From Gammaproteobacteria bacterium (GTDB lineage Bacteria > Pseudomonadota > Gammaproteobacteria > Arenicellales > Spongiicolonaceae), in contig JAPPPZ010000075.1 of assembly GCA_028817275.1 (NCBI GenBank), forward strand, positions 1-34,728: DNA of 34,728 bases, given 5' to 3'. The translations under genes were made by a program, and so were the position numbers. The notes under the pieces were generated by a model that saw nothing but the letters and a program-made list of their open reading frames with translations, was not told where the DNA came from and searched no databases. The number at the start of each line of letters is the position of its first letter. Positions within the stretch are counted from its first letter, which is position 1. Shown piece by piece: positions 7,950 through 16,305 of the stretch.

Positions 7950-9401
7950 TTAATGGTTAACGTTGACCGCCAGCAACGGAAGTTTTTCGGCGACGCCGGC
8001 GCGTTGTTCGATTTCTTTTGCCGCGCGCAGGAGTTTGGCTTCCTGGTGCGGGGCGGCGATGATTTGCAGGCCGATGGGCAGGCCGCCGGCGCTGAATCCA
8101 GCCGGTACTGAGATCGCCGGGCAGCCGGTGAGGGAAATGACCGAGGTGATGTTGATCCACTGCACATAGTTGTCAAACCGCACGCCGTTCACTTCCTCCA
8201 CAAAGCGCGCTTCGGCCGGGAACGGCGCGACGATGGCCGCCGGGCACAGCAGAAAATCATGGCGCTGAAAAAATTTTCCCATGCGCCGCGCAATTCGGGC
8301 GCGCTGGTTTTCGGCGGTGACGATTTCAGCGGCGCTGAGGGCCAGGCCTTTTTCAATGTTCCACACCAACTCCGGTTTTAATTTTTGGCGGTGAAGTTTG
8401 AGCACGTCGCCCAGTTCGGCGGCGAACAGTTTGGCGCGCAGCACCTGAAAACATTCCTCGGCGCCGGTGAAGTCCGGGCAGCGTTCCTCCACCGCCACCC
8501 CGGCCTCCGCCAGCAGCAGCGCCGCCCGCCGGCACACCGCCGCCACTTCCGCATCCGTCACCGTCACTCCGAGGTCGGCGCTGAACGCCGCCGGCCCCAG
8601 GGCCACCGTTTCCCGCTCCGCCGCATGCAAAAACGACTCGGCCGGCGCCGCCATGGCCAGCGGGTCGGCCGGGTGGGCGCCCGCCATGGCGTCCAGCAGC
8701 AGCGCCGCATCGGCCACGTTGCGCGCGATGGGGCCGTTCACCGACAGCGAATTGAAAACATCGCCGCCGTTGTTGTCGCGCGGCACCCGCCCCGGCGTCG
8801 GGCGCAGGCCGACCACGGCGTTGAACGCCGCCGGTGTGCGCAAACTGCCGCCGAGGTCGGAACCGGTGGCCAGCCAGCATTCGCCGGCGGCCACCGCCGC
8901 GCATGAACCGCCGGAAGAGCCGGCCACCGAGCGCGCGGTGTCCCACGGGTTGCGGGTGACGCCAAACACGTCGTTAAACGTGCTGGCGCCGGCGCCGAAC
9001 TCCGGCGTGTTGGACTTGCCCATGACGATGGCGCCGTTGCTTTCGATGCGCTCCACCATGACGTCGCTGCGCGCTGCGGTGTGGTTTTTGTACACCGCGC
9101 TGCCGAAAGTGCTGCGGACGCCGCGCACTTCGCTGAGGTCCTTAACCGCGGTGGGGATTCCGCCGAGCAGAGTCCGGGCGCTGCTTAACTTTTTTGCATG
9201 CTCTCTGGCGCGGTCGGTGCATTGCGTCGGCAAAGCGTTGAGGTGCGGCTCCACTTCGGCGATGCGCGCCGCCGATGCCTCCACCAGGTCCAGCGGCGAG
9301 ATTTCCCCGGCGGCAAGCAGCCGGCGCAGTTCGCACGCGCTCCGCCGCAACAACTCCCCGGCCACGGCCCCGCCCTCACCGCCGGCCGGGGGGCGGCGCA
9401 T
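7950..9401 (-). CDS. Amidase (amidase-signature family)
   Basis: Cytoplasmic amide hydrolase of 483 residues. The Ser-cisSer-Lys triad is complete: Lys87 in TAVKDLS, Ser162 in GSSGGS and nucleophile Ser186 in GSDLGGSLRTP (counting from ATG 9401). The C-terminal GCPAISVPAGF and GLPIGLQII segments are also typical. It looks like a stand-alone amidase rather than GatA, because gatB and gatC are absent and the C-terminal region fits the catabolic branch. The ATG overlaps the end of the upstream gene by 26 bases; GTG 9365 would avoid the overlap and still keep the whole domain, so the first 12 residues are doubtful. Substrate unknown; carbamoyl compounds are possible given the other nitrogen catabolism in the window. 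Confidence 0.9.
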   Translation of the reverse strand: MRRPPAGGEGGAVAGELLRRSACELRRLLAAGEISPLDLVEASAARIAEVEPHLNALPTQCTDRAREHAKKLSSARTLLGGIPTAVKDLSEVRGVRSTFGSAVYKNHTAARSDVMVERIESNGAIVMGKSNTPEFGAGASTFNDVFGVTRNPWDTARSVAGSSGGSCAAVAAGECWLATGSDLGGSLRTPAAFNAVVGLRPTPGRVPRDNNGGDVFNSLSVNGPIARNVADAALLLDAMAGAHPADPLAMAAPAESFLHAAERETVALGPAAFSADLGVTVTDAEVAAVCRRAALLLAEAGVAVEERCPDFTGAEECFQVLRAKLFAAELGDVLKLHRQKLKPELVWNIEKGLALSAAEIVTAENQRARIARRMGKFFQRHDFLLCPAAIVAPFPAEARFVEEVNGVRFDNYVQWINITSVISLTGCPAISVPAGFSAGGLPIGLQIIAAPHQEAKLLRAAKEIEQRAGVAEKLPLLAVNVNH

Positions 9402-10422
9402 CGGCGCTGAGCAGAATGCCGAGCCAGCGCGTCTCGCGCGATGCGTCCAGGGCGATGCGCGTCACCATGGTCAGCGGCGCCGACAAAAACATGCCCACCG
9501 GCCCCAGCAGCCAGCCCCAGAACACCAGCGACAAAAATACAACCAACGTGGACAGGCCCAGGCTTTTGCCCATCAGGTGCGGCTCCACGAAATTGCCGAT
9601 GACGATGTTGACGATGAGAAACACCGCCAGCGCCACCACGGCGCCGCCGGGGCCGAGTTGCACCAGCGCCAGCAGAATGGCCGGCGCGGCGGCGATGAAC
9701 GAGCCGATGGCCGGGATGTAGTTGAGAAAAAACGCCAGCATGCCCCACAGCAGTGCAAAGTCCACGCCGGCCAGCGCCAGCCCGGCCGAGACGCCGGCGC
9801 CGGTGGCCAGGGAGGTGAGGGTTTTGATGGCCAGGTAGCGGTTGATGTTTTCCATGCACTCCCGCAGCGGCGCCAGGGATGCGCCCGGCACTTGCACAAT
9901 GGCCGCCAGTTTGGCCGGAAAGCGCGCCGCCTCCAGCAGAATGAAAATCACCGTCAAGAAGATCAGAAAAGCGTTGGCCAGCACGCCGCCCAGGCTGTTG
10001 ACGAACCGGCCCACCAGTTTCACCGCCGCCGCCGGGTCCAGGTATTTGAGAATGTCATCGGCGTTCAACTGCAAACCCAGCCCGCCAAGCCAGGCGATGA
10101 AGTGCGCGCCCTGTTCGCCGAGGCGCTTTTCATAAAACGGCAGCGCCGACGAAAACGCCGCCACCGAATCCCCAAGCAGCGCCCCGGCCGCCAGCAGCAC
10201 CGCCACCACGCCGCCAATCACCGCCAGCAGCGCAAGCCACACCGGCATCCCGCGCCGCTGCAAAAAAGTCAGCGGCGGCTCGCAGATAATCGCAATAAAA
10301 ACCGACAGCAAAAACGGCACCACAATGGACTGCGCCGCCTGAATCCCCCCGGCCACAATCACCAGCGCCGCCAAACCGAGCAGCAGGCGCAGGGGGGTGG
10401 AGAGGTTTTGGGCGGGGGTCAT
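9376..10422 (-). CDS. AI-2E/PerM family membrane transporter
   Basis: Inner-membrane protein of 348 residues, a standard length for PF01594. It has paired N-terminal membrane helices, a soluble central segment (LGEQGAHFIAWLGGLGLQLNADD) and a C-terminal block of helices containing NYIPAIGSFIAAAPAILLAL and the conserved FVEPHLMGKSLGLSTLVVFLSLVFWGWLLGPVGMFLSAPLT. The family includes autoinducer-2 exporters and Na+/H+ antiporters, so substrate cannot be assigned. First gene of a minus-strand pair with the amidase. Confidence 0.9.
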   Translation of the reverse strand: MTPAQNLSTPLRLLLGLAALVIVAGGIQAAQSIVVPFLLSVFIAIICEPPLTFLQRRGMPVWLALLAVIGGVVAVLLAAGALLGDSVAAFSSALPFYEKRLGEQGAHFIAWLGGLGLQLNADDILKYLDPAAAVKLVGRFVNSLGGVLANAFLIFLTVIFILLEAARFPAKLAAIVQVPGASLAPLRECMENINRYLAIKTLTSLATGAGVSAGLALAGVDFALLWGMLAFFLNYIPAIGSFIAAAPAILLALVQLGPGGAVVALAVFLIVNIVIGNFVEPHLMGKSLGLSTLVVFLSLVFWGWLLGPVGMFLSAPLTMVTRIALDASRETRWLGILLSADAPPPGRR

Positions 10423-10452
10423 GGGGTGGAGTGTGCTATACTCGGGCGTTCT

Positions 10453-10458
10453 ATTATA
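10453..10458 (-). promoter_or_regulatory. Candidate -10 box for the PerM-amidase pair
   Basis: The minus strand reads TATAAT 31 bases upstream of the PerM-family ATG, in a 93-base divergent gap that is locally AT-rich. No good -35 box stands at 16-18 bases, so support rests on the perfect -10 and its position. Confidence 0.4.
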
Positions 10459-10515
10459 GCCCTCAGGGGCGGCAATATTTTAACCTGACACACCAATCGG
10501 TGAGGCGGTGACTCC

Positions 10516-10794
10516 ATGGCTGTTTTCGCGGTTGTGCTTAATGAGCCCAATGAAGAGTTAATGGCGCGCGTCAAAGAGGCGTTTGTGGAGCCAGCACATT
10601 TTCAACTGGCCGACCACATTGCCTTTGTTCGCTCTCCTCTGGTCAGCGCCCAAGTGGCCGAAAAAATCGGCTTGAGAAAGGGCGACAACCAGATTGAGGA
10701 GGCAACCGGAGTCGTCCTGAGGGTGGAGAGTTATTCAGGGTGGAATTCCCCCGCGCTTTGGGAATGGCTGAGTTCCGGGGAGGACGGGTCATGA
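10516..10794 (+). CDS. Small unknown protein, first gene of an overlapping pair
   Basis: 92 residues, apparently soluble, with no signal peptide or membrane segment. I do not recognise a named domain. It has an N-terminal beta-like strand (MAVFAVVLNEPNEEL), a helix (ARVKEAF) and a C-terminal SPALWEWLSSGED tail; the pattern resembles small conserved hypothetical proteins found beside coiled-coil membrane proteins. The ATG is preceded by GAGGCGGTG as a plausible ribosome site. Its stop overlaps the next start (ATGA), so the two are translated together. Base composition is more AT-rich than the flanking genes. Confidence 0.75.
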   Translation: MAVFAVVLNEPNEELMARVKEAFVEPAHFQLADHIAFVRSPLVSAQVAEKIGLRKGDNQIEEATGVVLRVESYSGWNSPALWEWLSSGEDGS

Positions 10795-11054
10795 CCAAGC
10801 GTCACCTGCGGTCAGTCCCCGGTCTCTCGCAGGAGCCCAAAAGCGGCGGCGCCGGACAGAACGGCGGCGGCGGCAGCGACATCGAGGCGCGGCTGCGGAA
10901 AGTCGAGGAGGCGTTGACCGTCATTAAAACGACGCTGACGCATGTGGCGACAAGAGAGGATATCCAAAAAATGCAAAACAACAATTTGCGCTGGATAATT
11001 GGGATACTGATTGGCGTCATTGCCCTCTTTGCCCGCGAAATTTTCTTCAAGTAG
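10791..11054 (+). CDS. Small coiled-coil protein with a C-terminal membrane anchor
   Basis: 87 residues. A basic, glycine-rich N terminus is followed by a helix with heptad character at about 29-58 (IEARLRKVEEALTVIKTTL), a short linker, then one membrane segment at about 63-82 (RWIIGILIGVIALFAREIFF) ending at FFK. This layout resembles XhlA-like or DUF1640-like small membrane proteins, but I cannot assign a family. ATG 10791 is chosen over in-frame sites further upstream because it overlaps the stop of the preceding gene (ATGA). Tight coupling implies the soluble partner is bound to the membrane through this protein; that is inference. Confidence 0.75.
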   Translation: MTKRHLRSVPGLSQEPKSGGAGQNGGGGSDIEARLRKVEEALTVIKTTLTHVATREDIQKMQNNNLRWIIGILIGVIALFAREIFFK

Positions 11055-11131
11055 AAGAACCGGGCGGCGGCTTCATTTAAGGCGTGCATTCACCGGGCGG
11101 GGCCGAACCGTTCCGCCCCCGGCCGTCCACC

Positions 11132-11159
11132 GCACCGCCGGCGCTGGCAACGGCGGTGC
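11132..11159. other. Perfect 9-base stem hairpin
   Basis: GCACCGCCG (11132-11140) and CGGCGGTGC (11151-11159) are perfect complements around a 10-base loop. It lies between the small-gene pair and the EamA gene. There is no T tract on either side, so it is not a standard terminator; it could end the upstream message with help from Rho or stabilise its 3' end. Confidence 0.5.
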
Positions 11160-11182
11160 ACGGTATGACATAATCACCGCCG

Positions 11183-12094
11183 ATGGAACGGTTCAGAGAA
11201 GACAACATCGGCCGCGCGGTTGCGGCGATTCTTTTTTCGGTGCTGGCGCTTTCCTTTGGCGATGCGGTGATTAAAAGTTTCAGCGTCGCTTTTTCCATCT
11301 GGCAACTTTTTGTCGTCCGCTCGATTTTTGCCGGCGCGTTTTTAATTGCGCTAATCAAGTTGCGCCAGCCGCAGGTCTCCCTGCTGCCGGTTGCAGTGCG
11401 GTGGACGGCGCTTAGAAGTTTTTTGCTGGCGTTAAGTCTGGCCTCGTTTTATTCCGCGCTGCCGCATGTGCATTTGGCCGTGGCCGCGACGTTGTATTAC
11501 ACCATTCCGCTTTTCATCGCCCTGTTTTCGGCGTTGTTCACCCGCGACCCGGTGGGGCCCAGGTCGTGGTTCGCCATCACCCTTGGTTTTGCCGGCATTG
11601 TGATTATCGTGCGGCCTGAGGCCGGGGAATTTAACGCATATGCGCTGGTGCCCATGGCGGCCGCCGTTTTTTATGCGCTGGCGGCGGTTTTGACGCGCAC
11701 CAAATGCCGCCACGAAAAACCGCTGGTGCTGGCGCTGTCGGTGAACGCGGCGTTTATTGGGGTCGGCGTTGCGGCGAGTTTGCTCATCCTGGTTTTCAAT
11801 CCCATGGCGTCCATGCCGGCGGGCGACGCATTCCTGCTCGGCGGCTGGGCGCCGCTGGCGGCAAAAGAATGGCTGGTCATGGGCGTTCTGGCGGCGGCCG
11901 TCACCATTGGCTGGATTTTTGCCGCGGTCGCCTACCAAAGCGGCCCGTCGCCGGTGGTTGCGGCGTTTGATTACTCCTACATCATTTTCAGCGCGCTGTG
12001 GGGGCTGGTGTTTTTTGCCGAGATTCCCGGCTTGCCGACGCTGGCCGGCATGGCCATGATTGTCGGCGGCGGCGTGCTCATCACCCGGCGCTGA
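11183..12094 (+). CDS. EamA/DMT-family transporter
   Basis: Inner-membrane protein of 303 residues with about ten hydrophobic helices arranged as two EamA repeats. Recognisable family segments are the first-repeat ending HLAVAATLYYTIPLFIALFSALF and the second-repeat DYSYIIFSALWGLVFFAEIP followed by a final GMAMIVGGGVLI helix. Members export amino acids or other metabolites or import small molecules; substrate is not predictable here. The gene stands alone between the small-gene pair and dsbB. Confidence 0.9.
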   Translation: MERFREDNIGRAVAAILFSVLALSFGDAVIKSFSVAFSIWQLFVVRSIFAGAFLIALIKLRQPQVSLLPVAVRWTALRSFLLALSLASFYSALPHVHLAVAATLYYTIPLFIALFSALFTRDPVGPRSWFAITLGFAGIVIIVRPEAGEFNAYALVPMAAAVFYALAAVLTRTKCRHEKPLVLALSVNAAFIGVGVAASLLILVFNPMASMPAGDAFLLGGWAPLAAKEWLVMGVLAAAVTIGWIFAAVAYQSGPSPVVAAFDYSYIIFSALWGLVFFAEIPGLPTLAGMAMIVGGGVLITRR

Positions 12095-12148
12095 CCTTGC
12101 GCGTTTTTCCGGCTTCACCCCCGGCGCAATTGGGTTAAACTCCCCCCC

Positions 12149-12622
12149 ATGCTCCTGCGCCTTTCCTATCTGTGGGTTTTTGCCATCGCGGTTCTGCTGT
12201 TTTTAGCCGCGCTGTATTTTCAGTTTGTGCTGCACCTGGAGCCGTGCCCGCTGTGCATTTTGCAGCGCATCGCCCTGGCCGCGCTCGGGCTGGCGGCGCT
12301 GGCGGCGGCGGTGCATGGGCGGTGGAACCGTTTTTACGCCACGCTGGTTTTGGTCGCGGCGCTGGCCGGGGCGGCCCTGGCCGGGCGCCATGTGTGGCTG
12401 CAGAATCTGCCGCCGGGGCAGGTTCCCGAATGCGGCCCCGGCCTCGGTTACATGATGCAGAATTTCCCCCTCGGCGACGCGCTGCAGATGGTTCTTTCCG
12501 GCTCCGGCGAGTGCGCCGAGGCGCATCTGTTTCTCGGCCTCCCCATTCCCGGGTGGACGCTGCTGTGGTTTTTAATTTTCACCGCTTTCGCCCTCACCGC
12601 ATTTTTTGCGCGCCGCCGCTGA
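12149..12622 (+). CDS. dsbB: Disulfide bond formation protein B
   Basis: Inner-membrane oxidase of 157 residues that reoxidises DsbA in the periplasm and passes electrons to quinone. Four membrane helices are evident. Both functional cysteine pairs are present: Cys33-Pro-Leu-Cys36 in the first periplasmic loop and Cys95/Cys122 in the second, with the typical QNLPPGQVPECGPGLGYM context. Arg40 in CILQR matches the quinone-binding arginine region. No dsbA lies nearby. mscS follows 4 bases downstream, which suggests co-transcription without an obvious functional link. Confidence 0.95.
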   Translation: MLLRLSYLWVFAIAVLLFLAALYFQFVLHLEPCPLCILQRIALAALGLAALAAAVHGRWNRFYATLVLVAALAGAALAGRHVWLQNLPPGQVPECGPGLGYMMQNFPLGDALQMVLSGSGECAEAHLFLGLPIPGWTLLWFLIFTAFALTAFFARRR

Positions 12623-12626
12623 GCCC

Positions 12627-13454
12627 ATGCCGGGCGCCGCCGACATTCAGGTTTATGTGGACCAGTTCCTGCTGTGGGGCGCGCGGGTGGCCATCGCCGC
12701 GGCGATTTTTTTCATCGGCCGTGTACTGGCGCGCTGGCTTACCGGCCTGGTGGTGCGCGCCATTCGCCGGGTCAGCGCCGACCGCGCCATCGCCTCCTTT
12801 GCCGAGACGCTGGTGTACTGGCTGCTGCTCACCATCGTCATCCTCGCCGCGCTGGACCAACTGGGCCTCAGCATCACCTCGCTGCTGGCGGTGCTGGCCG
12901 CCGCCGGGCTGGCCGTGGGTTTGGCGCTTAAAGATTCGCTGTCCAATGTCGCCTCCGGACTTTTGATCATCGTCCTGCGCCCGTTCACCGTCGGCGACTA
13001 TGTCACCATGGCCGGCCACAGCGGCACCGTCACCGAGATCGGCCTGTTCTGCACCCGCCTGCAAACCCCGGACAACCGCCTCATCACCATCTCCAACGCC
13101 GACATCTTCGGCGGCGCCATCGTCAATGAATACGTCTACCCCACGCGCCGCGTGGACCTGGTGGTCAGCATCGCCTACGAGGATGACATCGCCAAAGCGC
13201 GCGCCATCGCCGAGAAGATTCTGCAGGAGGACCCGCGCGTGCTGAGCGACCCGCCGCCCACCGTTTACGTCGCCGAACTGGCCGACAGCGGCCTCAACCT
13301 CAACATCCGCCCGTGGGTCAAGAGCGGCGACTACTGGCCGTTCTACTGGGAAATGCTGGAGGCGGTCAAAACCGCCTTTGACCAGGGCGGCATCACCATT
13401 CCCTACCCGCAACGTGAGGTGCGCCTGCGCAACGGCGGCATGGGCCGGGGTTGA
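12627..13454 (+). CDS. mscS: Small-conductance mechanosensitive channel (MscS family)
   Basis: 275 residues, close to the minimal MscS length. Three N-terminal membrane helices are followed by the pore-lining TM3 region VLAAAGLAVGLALKDSLSNVASG with its regular Ala/Gly spacing, then the beta domain (LRPFTVGDYVTMAGHSGTVTEIG) and the C-terminal alpha/beta vestibule domain. It opens under membrane tension to release solutes after hypo-osmotic shock. I chose ATG 12627, just after the dsbB stop; a TTG at 12606 would overlap dsbB and add seven poorly conserved residues. Confidence 0.93.
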   Translation: MPGAADIQVYVDQFLLWGARVAIAAAIFFIGRVLARWLTGLVVRAIRRVSADRAIASFAETLVYWLLLTIVILAALDQLGLSITSLLAVLAAAGLAVGLALKDSLSNVASGLLIIVLRPFTVGDYVTMAGHSGTVTEIGLFCTRLQTPDNRLITISNADIFGGAIVNEYVYPTRRVDLVVSIAYEDDIAKARAIAEKILQEDPRVLSDPPPTVYVAELADSGLNLNIRPWVKSGDYWPFYWEMLEAVKTAFDQGGITIPYPQREVRLRNGGMGRG

Positions 13455-13466
13455 CCCGCCGCCGTC

Positions 13467-13961
13467 TCACCCCGCCGCCGCCACCGCCGCTGCGTAGTCC
13501 GGCTCCTGGGCGATCTCCGGGACCAGTTCACGGTACAGCACCCGGTCCTTTTCATCCAGCACTAACACGGCGCGGGCGGTGAGGCCGGCCAGGGGGCCGT
13601 CCTCTATCAGCACGCCGTAGTCGCGGGCGAAGTTGCCGCGCAGGGTGGACAACGTGGTGACCTTGCCGGTGTTCTCGGCGGTGCAGAAGCGGCCCTGGGC
13701 GAAAGGCAGGTCGGCGGACACGATTAAGACCTGCAGGTCGTCGCGCTCGGCGGCGGCCTGGTTGAACTTGCGGGTGGACAGGGCACAGGTCGGCGTGTCC
13801 AGACTGGGAACGATGCTGAGTATTTTTTTGCCGCCAAAATCGGCCAGCCGTTTGTCGGCCAAATCCGCGTTGACCAGAACGAAGTCCGGCGCCGCGGCGC
13901 CCACTTGCGGCAAATCGCCGCAGGTGTTGCACGGGTCGCCTTTGAGGGTGATTTGCGCCAT
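13467..13961 (-). CDS. tpx: Thiol peroxidase, Tpx-type peroxiredoxin
   Basis: Atypical two-cysteine peroxiredoxin of 164 residues that reduces hydroperoxides with thioredoxin. The peroxidatic Cys59 is in [15 protein letters not shown] and the resolving Cys93 in AQGRFC, spaced 34 residues as in the family. A second, unusual feature is CNTC at residues 11-14, where related proteins usually have no cysteine pair. Last gene of a three-gene minus-strand run after the FbpC-like ATPase (2-base gap) and bfr, giving a set that joins iron storage and peroxide defence. Confidence 0.95.
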   Translation of the reverse strand: MAQITLKGDPCNTCGDLPQVGAAAPDFVLVNADLADKRLADFGGKKILSIVPSLDTPTCALSTRKFNQAAAERDDLQVLIVSADLPFAQGRFCTAENTGKVTTLSTLRGNFARDYGVLIEDGPLAGLTARAVLVLDEKDRVLYRELVPEIAQEPDYAAAVAAAG

Positions 13962-13963
13962 GG

Positions 13964-15031
13964 TTAAACCTCCCGGATTACCGTCAGTGGCCGTGAATGG
14001 ATTTTAAGCCGCACCGCGTCGCCGATGTTTTTCAGGCGGTCCAGTGCGCCGAGGCAGTACAGTTTGCCGGCCTCCGCCACCTCCACCGTATACACCACGC
14101 GCCCGGCGTGGAAGTTGCGGTAGGTGACGCGCCCCTCCACCGCGCCGGCGGCGTCAAGGCGCAGGTCTTCGCAGTTCACCATCAGCGTCACCGGCGCGCC
14201 GGGGCCGGCGCCGGGCAGCGCGGCCTGCAGTTCGCCGAGGGGCGTGCGCACTTTGCCGTCGTCGCCGAGCACGCCGCGCACAAAACCCTGGTAGCCGCCG
14301 AGCCCGCTGAGGGATGCGCTGTACGGCCGGCGCAGAAACCAGTCCGGCGGCGTGGTCTGCAGCAGGTGGCCGTCGCGCATCAGGTGAATCTGGTCGGCCA
14401 GCGCGCAGGCCTCGTCGCGGTCGTGGGTGACCATCAGCGTGGTCACCCCGGCGTCGCGCAGGATGGCCATGATTTCATCGGCCAATGTCTGCCGCAGGTG
14501 GCTGTCCAGATTGGCGAACGGCTCGTCCAGCAGCATCAGCCTGGGATTGGCGGCCAGCGCGCGGGCCAGGGCGACGCGCTGCCGCTGGCCGGTGGACAGT
14601 TGGTGCGGGTAGCGTTTTTCCATGCCGCTCAGCGAGGTGAGTTGCAGCAAATCGTCCACCGTGCGGCGGCCGCCGCTGCCGCCGTTGCCGTTGCGCATGC
14701 GGTTTTTGAGTCCGAATTCAATGTGCCACGCCACCGTGCAGTTGGGAAACAGCGCCAGGTCCTGAAACACCAGCCCGGTGCCGCGCTTTTCCGGCGGGCG
14801 GTAAAGGGCGCCGTTGCACACCGTCTCGCCGTGGATGCGGATGGCGCCGCGCCCGGGTTTTTGCAGGCCGGCAATCACCCGCAGCAGCGTGGTTTTGCCG
14901 CAGCCGCTGGGGCCGAGCAGGGCGCCGACGCAGCCGCGCGGCAGTTGCATGGAAATGTTTTGCAGCAGCGGCCCGCCGTTGCCGCCGCCGAGGGAAACCT
15001 CCTCCAGTTCCAGGGCCGGGGAAAGGGGCAT
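13964..15031 (-). CDS. FbpC/PotA-like ABC transporter ATP-binding protein without partner permease
   Basis: Cytoplasmic ATPase of 355 residues. Walker [10 protein letters not shown] is at residues 40-48, the Q-loop is [11 protein letters not shown], the signature is [15 protein letters not shown], Walker B is [12 protein letters not shown], and the switch histidine is in [10 protein letters not shown]. After about residue 245 there is a TOBE-like beta domain (GFVRGVLGD..., [12 protein letters not shown]), as in ferric iron (FbpC) and spermidine/putrescine (PotA) importers. The [13 protein letters not shown] segment favours the FbpC side, as does its place between bacterioferritin and Tpx. No binding protein or permease is adjacent, so it must work with proteins encoded elsewhere. 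Confidence 0.85.
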   Translation of the reverse strand: MPLSPALELEEVSLGGGNGGPLLQNISMQLPRGCVGALLGPSGCGKTTLLRVIAGLQKPGRGAIRIHGETVCNGALYRPPEKRGTGLVFQDLALFPNCTVAWHIEFGLKNRMRNGNGGSGGRRTVDDLLQLTSLSGMEKRYPHQLSTGQRQRVALARALAANPRLMLLDEPFANLDSHLRQTLADEIMAILRDAGVTTLMVTHDRDEACALADQIHLMRDGHLLQTTPPDWFLRRPYSASLSGLGGYQGFVRGVLGDDGKVRTPLGELQAALPGAGPGAPVTLMVNCEDLRLDAAGAVEGRVTYRNFHAGRVVYTVEVAEAGKLYCLGALDRLKNIGDAVRLKIHSRPLTVIREV

Positions 15032-15034
15032 CGC

Positions 15035-15502
15035 TCAGCCCATCATGGACTGCTGGTAATTCTGCAGGCCGGTGCGCTCGATTAAACCGAGTTGCGTTTC
15101 CAGCCAGTCGATATGCTCCTCCTCGTCGCTGAGGATTTTTTTGAACAAATCGCGCGAGGTGTAGTCGCCGCACTGCTCGCACCAGGCGATGGCCTCTTTG
15201 AGTTCTTCGCAGGCGTCGGTTTCCATTTTAAGGTCGCACTCCAGAATTTCCCGGGTGTCGCCGCCGATGGAAAGTTTGCCGGCGTTTTCCATGTCCGGCG
15301 TGCCTTCCAGAAACAAAATGCGCGCCACCAGCAGGTCGGCGTGCTTCATCTCGTCGATGGATTCGTTGTACTCGTGGTCGCCGAGTTTGCTCAGCCCCCA
15401 GTCGCGGAACATCCGCGAGTGGAGAAAATACTGGTTGATGGCGGTCAACTCGTTGCGCAGGACTTTGTTGAGAAAGCCGAGCACTTTGCCGTCGCCTTTC
15501 AT
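15035..15502 (-). CDS. bfr: Bacterioferritin
   Basis: Cytoplasmic iron-storage protein of 155 residues forming a 24-subunit shell. All ferroxidase ligands are in register with E. coli Bfr: Glu18, Glu51, His54, Glu94, Glu127 and His130. Met52, the axial haem ligand at the subunit interface, is also present, so this is a haem-binding Bfr rather than a ferritin. First gene of a run that continues with the FbpC-like ATPase (3-base gap) and tpx. Confidence 0.96.
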   Translation of the reverse strand: MKGDGKVLGFLNKVLRNELTAINQYFLHSRMFRDWGLSKLGDHEYNESIDEMKHADLLVARILFLEGTPDMENAGKLSIGGDTREILECDLKMETDACEELKEAIAWCEQCGDYTSRDLFKKILSDEEEHIDWLETQLGLIERTGLQNYQQSMMG

Positions 15503-15531
15503 GGTCGGACCCCGGTTGTGTGTTCGGTTAA

Positions 15532-15560
15532 ATTCTGCGGGCGGCGGCGGGCGTTGTCAA
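15532..15560 (-). promoter_or_regulatory. Candidate sigma-70 promoter of the bfr operon
   Basis: On the minus strand a perfect -35 TTGACA (15555-15560) is followed after 17 bases by CAGAAT (15532-15537, four of six matches to TATAAT). Transcription would start about 22 bases before the bfr ATG at 15502. No convincing Fur-box palindrome is visible. The remaining bases of the 224-base gap up to maf contain no further gene that I can support. Confidence 0.6.
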
Positions 15561-15726
15561 CCCGCTGTTATTCTTCCCCTGCCCCCGCCATTTTCGCCTC
15601 CGCCGCCACCGCTTCCGGATCCCAAACCACCGTTCCCGACGTTGATTCCACCATTTCCACAACGCAAACCGCCAAAAACACCGGGCAAACAAGCAACCGC
15701 CGCAATGAAAAAACGGCGGCGCGGTT

Positions 15727-16305
15727 TCAGCGCATGACTTCAGCCAGCGCCTCCCGCAATTCCGCCAGCGGCAGGCCGATGACGTTGGTGTAACTGCCGC
15801 GCACATCGGCGATAAGGGGGGCGGCGCGGCCCTGGATGGCGTAGGCGCCGGCTTTGTCGGTGAACTCGCCGTGGCCGAGGTGGCGGCTGATGTCGGCGTC
15901 GCTGAGGGCGGTGAACCGGACGGTAGTGGCGCACACTTTTGCCGCCTCGCGCCCGGCGGCGATGGCATGGACGCCGGTGAAAACCCGGTGCTCGCGCGCC
16001 GACAGGCGGCGCAGCATGGCGGCGGCGGCGGTGCGGCCGGCGGGTTTGCCGAGGATGACGCCGTCCACCGCAACGCAGGTGTCGGCGCCGACAATTGCAT
16101 CGGCACCGTCGCCGGCAAACCGCCGCGCAACATCGCGCGCCTTGGCGGCGGCGAGGCGGGCGACGTACTGCGCGGCGCCTTCACCGTCCACCACCGACTC
16201 GTCCACCCTCGGCGCGCGGGCATGGAAGGAAAACCCGGCATCGCGCAGCAGCGCATGGCGGCGCGGTGAGGCGGACGCGAGCAGCAGGTGAGGCTCAGCG
16301 GTGAT
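15727..16305 (-). CDS. maf: Maf-family nucleotide pyrophosphatase, probable non-standard start
   Basis: Cytoplasmic house-cleaning enzyme that hydrolyses non-canonical or excess nucleoside triphosphates. The signature is LLLASASPRRHALL at the N terminus, then VDESV, the KA segment (LAAAKARDV), GADTCV, GKP and STREAM-like regions, ending at GLPLAELREAL. No in-frame ATG, GTG or TTG stands near the conserved start: candidates are ATC 16303-16305 and CTG 16285-16287. ATC gives 192 residues beginning TAEPHLLLAS, the family's normal length, and lies 7 bases after a GGAGGGG sequence. The frame remains open far upstream, inside rlmH, but those residues are not Maf-like. It overlaps rlmH by 11 bases under this start. 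Confidence 0.85.
   Translation of the reverse strand: MTAEPHLLLASASPRRHALLRDAGFSFHARAPRVDESVVDGEGAAQYVARLAAAKARDVARRFAGDGADAIVGADTCVAVDGVILGKPAGRTAAAAMLRRLSAREHRVFTGVHAIAAGREAAKVCATTVRFTALSDADISRHLGHGEFTDKAGAYAIQGRAAPLIADVRGSYTNVIGLPLAELREALAEVMR

Noticed and set aside
10437-10442. TATACT on the plus strand as a promoter for the small-gene pair
   Set aside because: No -35-like sequence stands 16-18 bases upstream and it lies 74 bases before the ATG; kept only as a weak possibility.
8467-10488. Plus-strand open frame of about 670 codons opposite the amidase and PerM genes
   Set aside because: Both minus-strand genes carry complete family motifs; the plus-strand product is Arg/Gln/His-rich with no domain.
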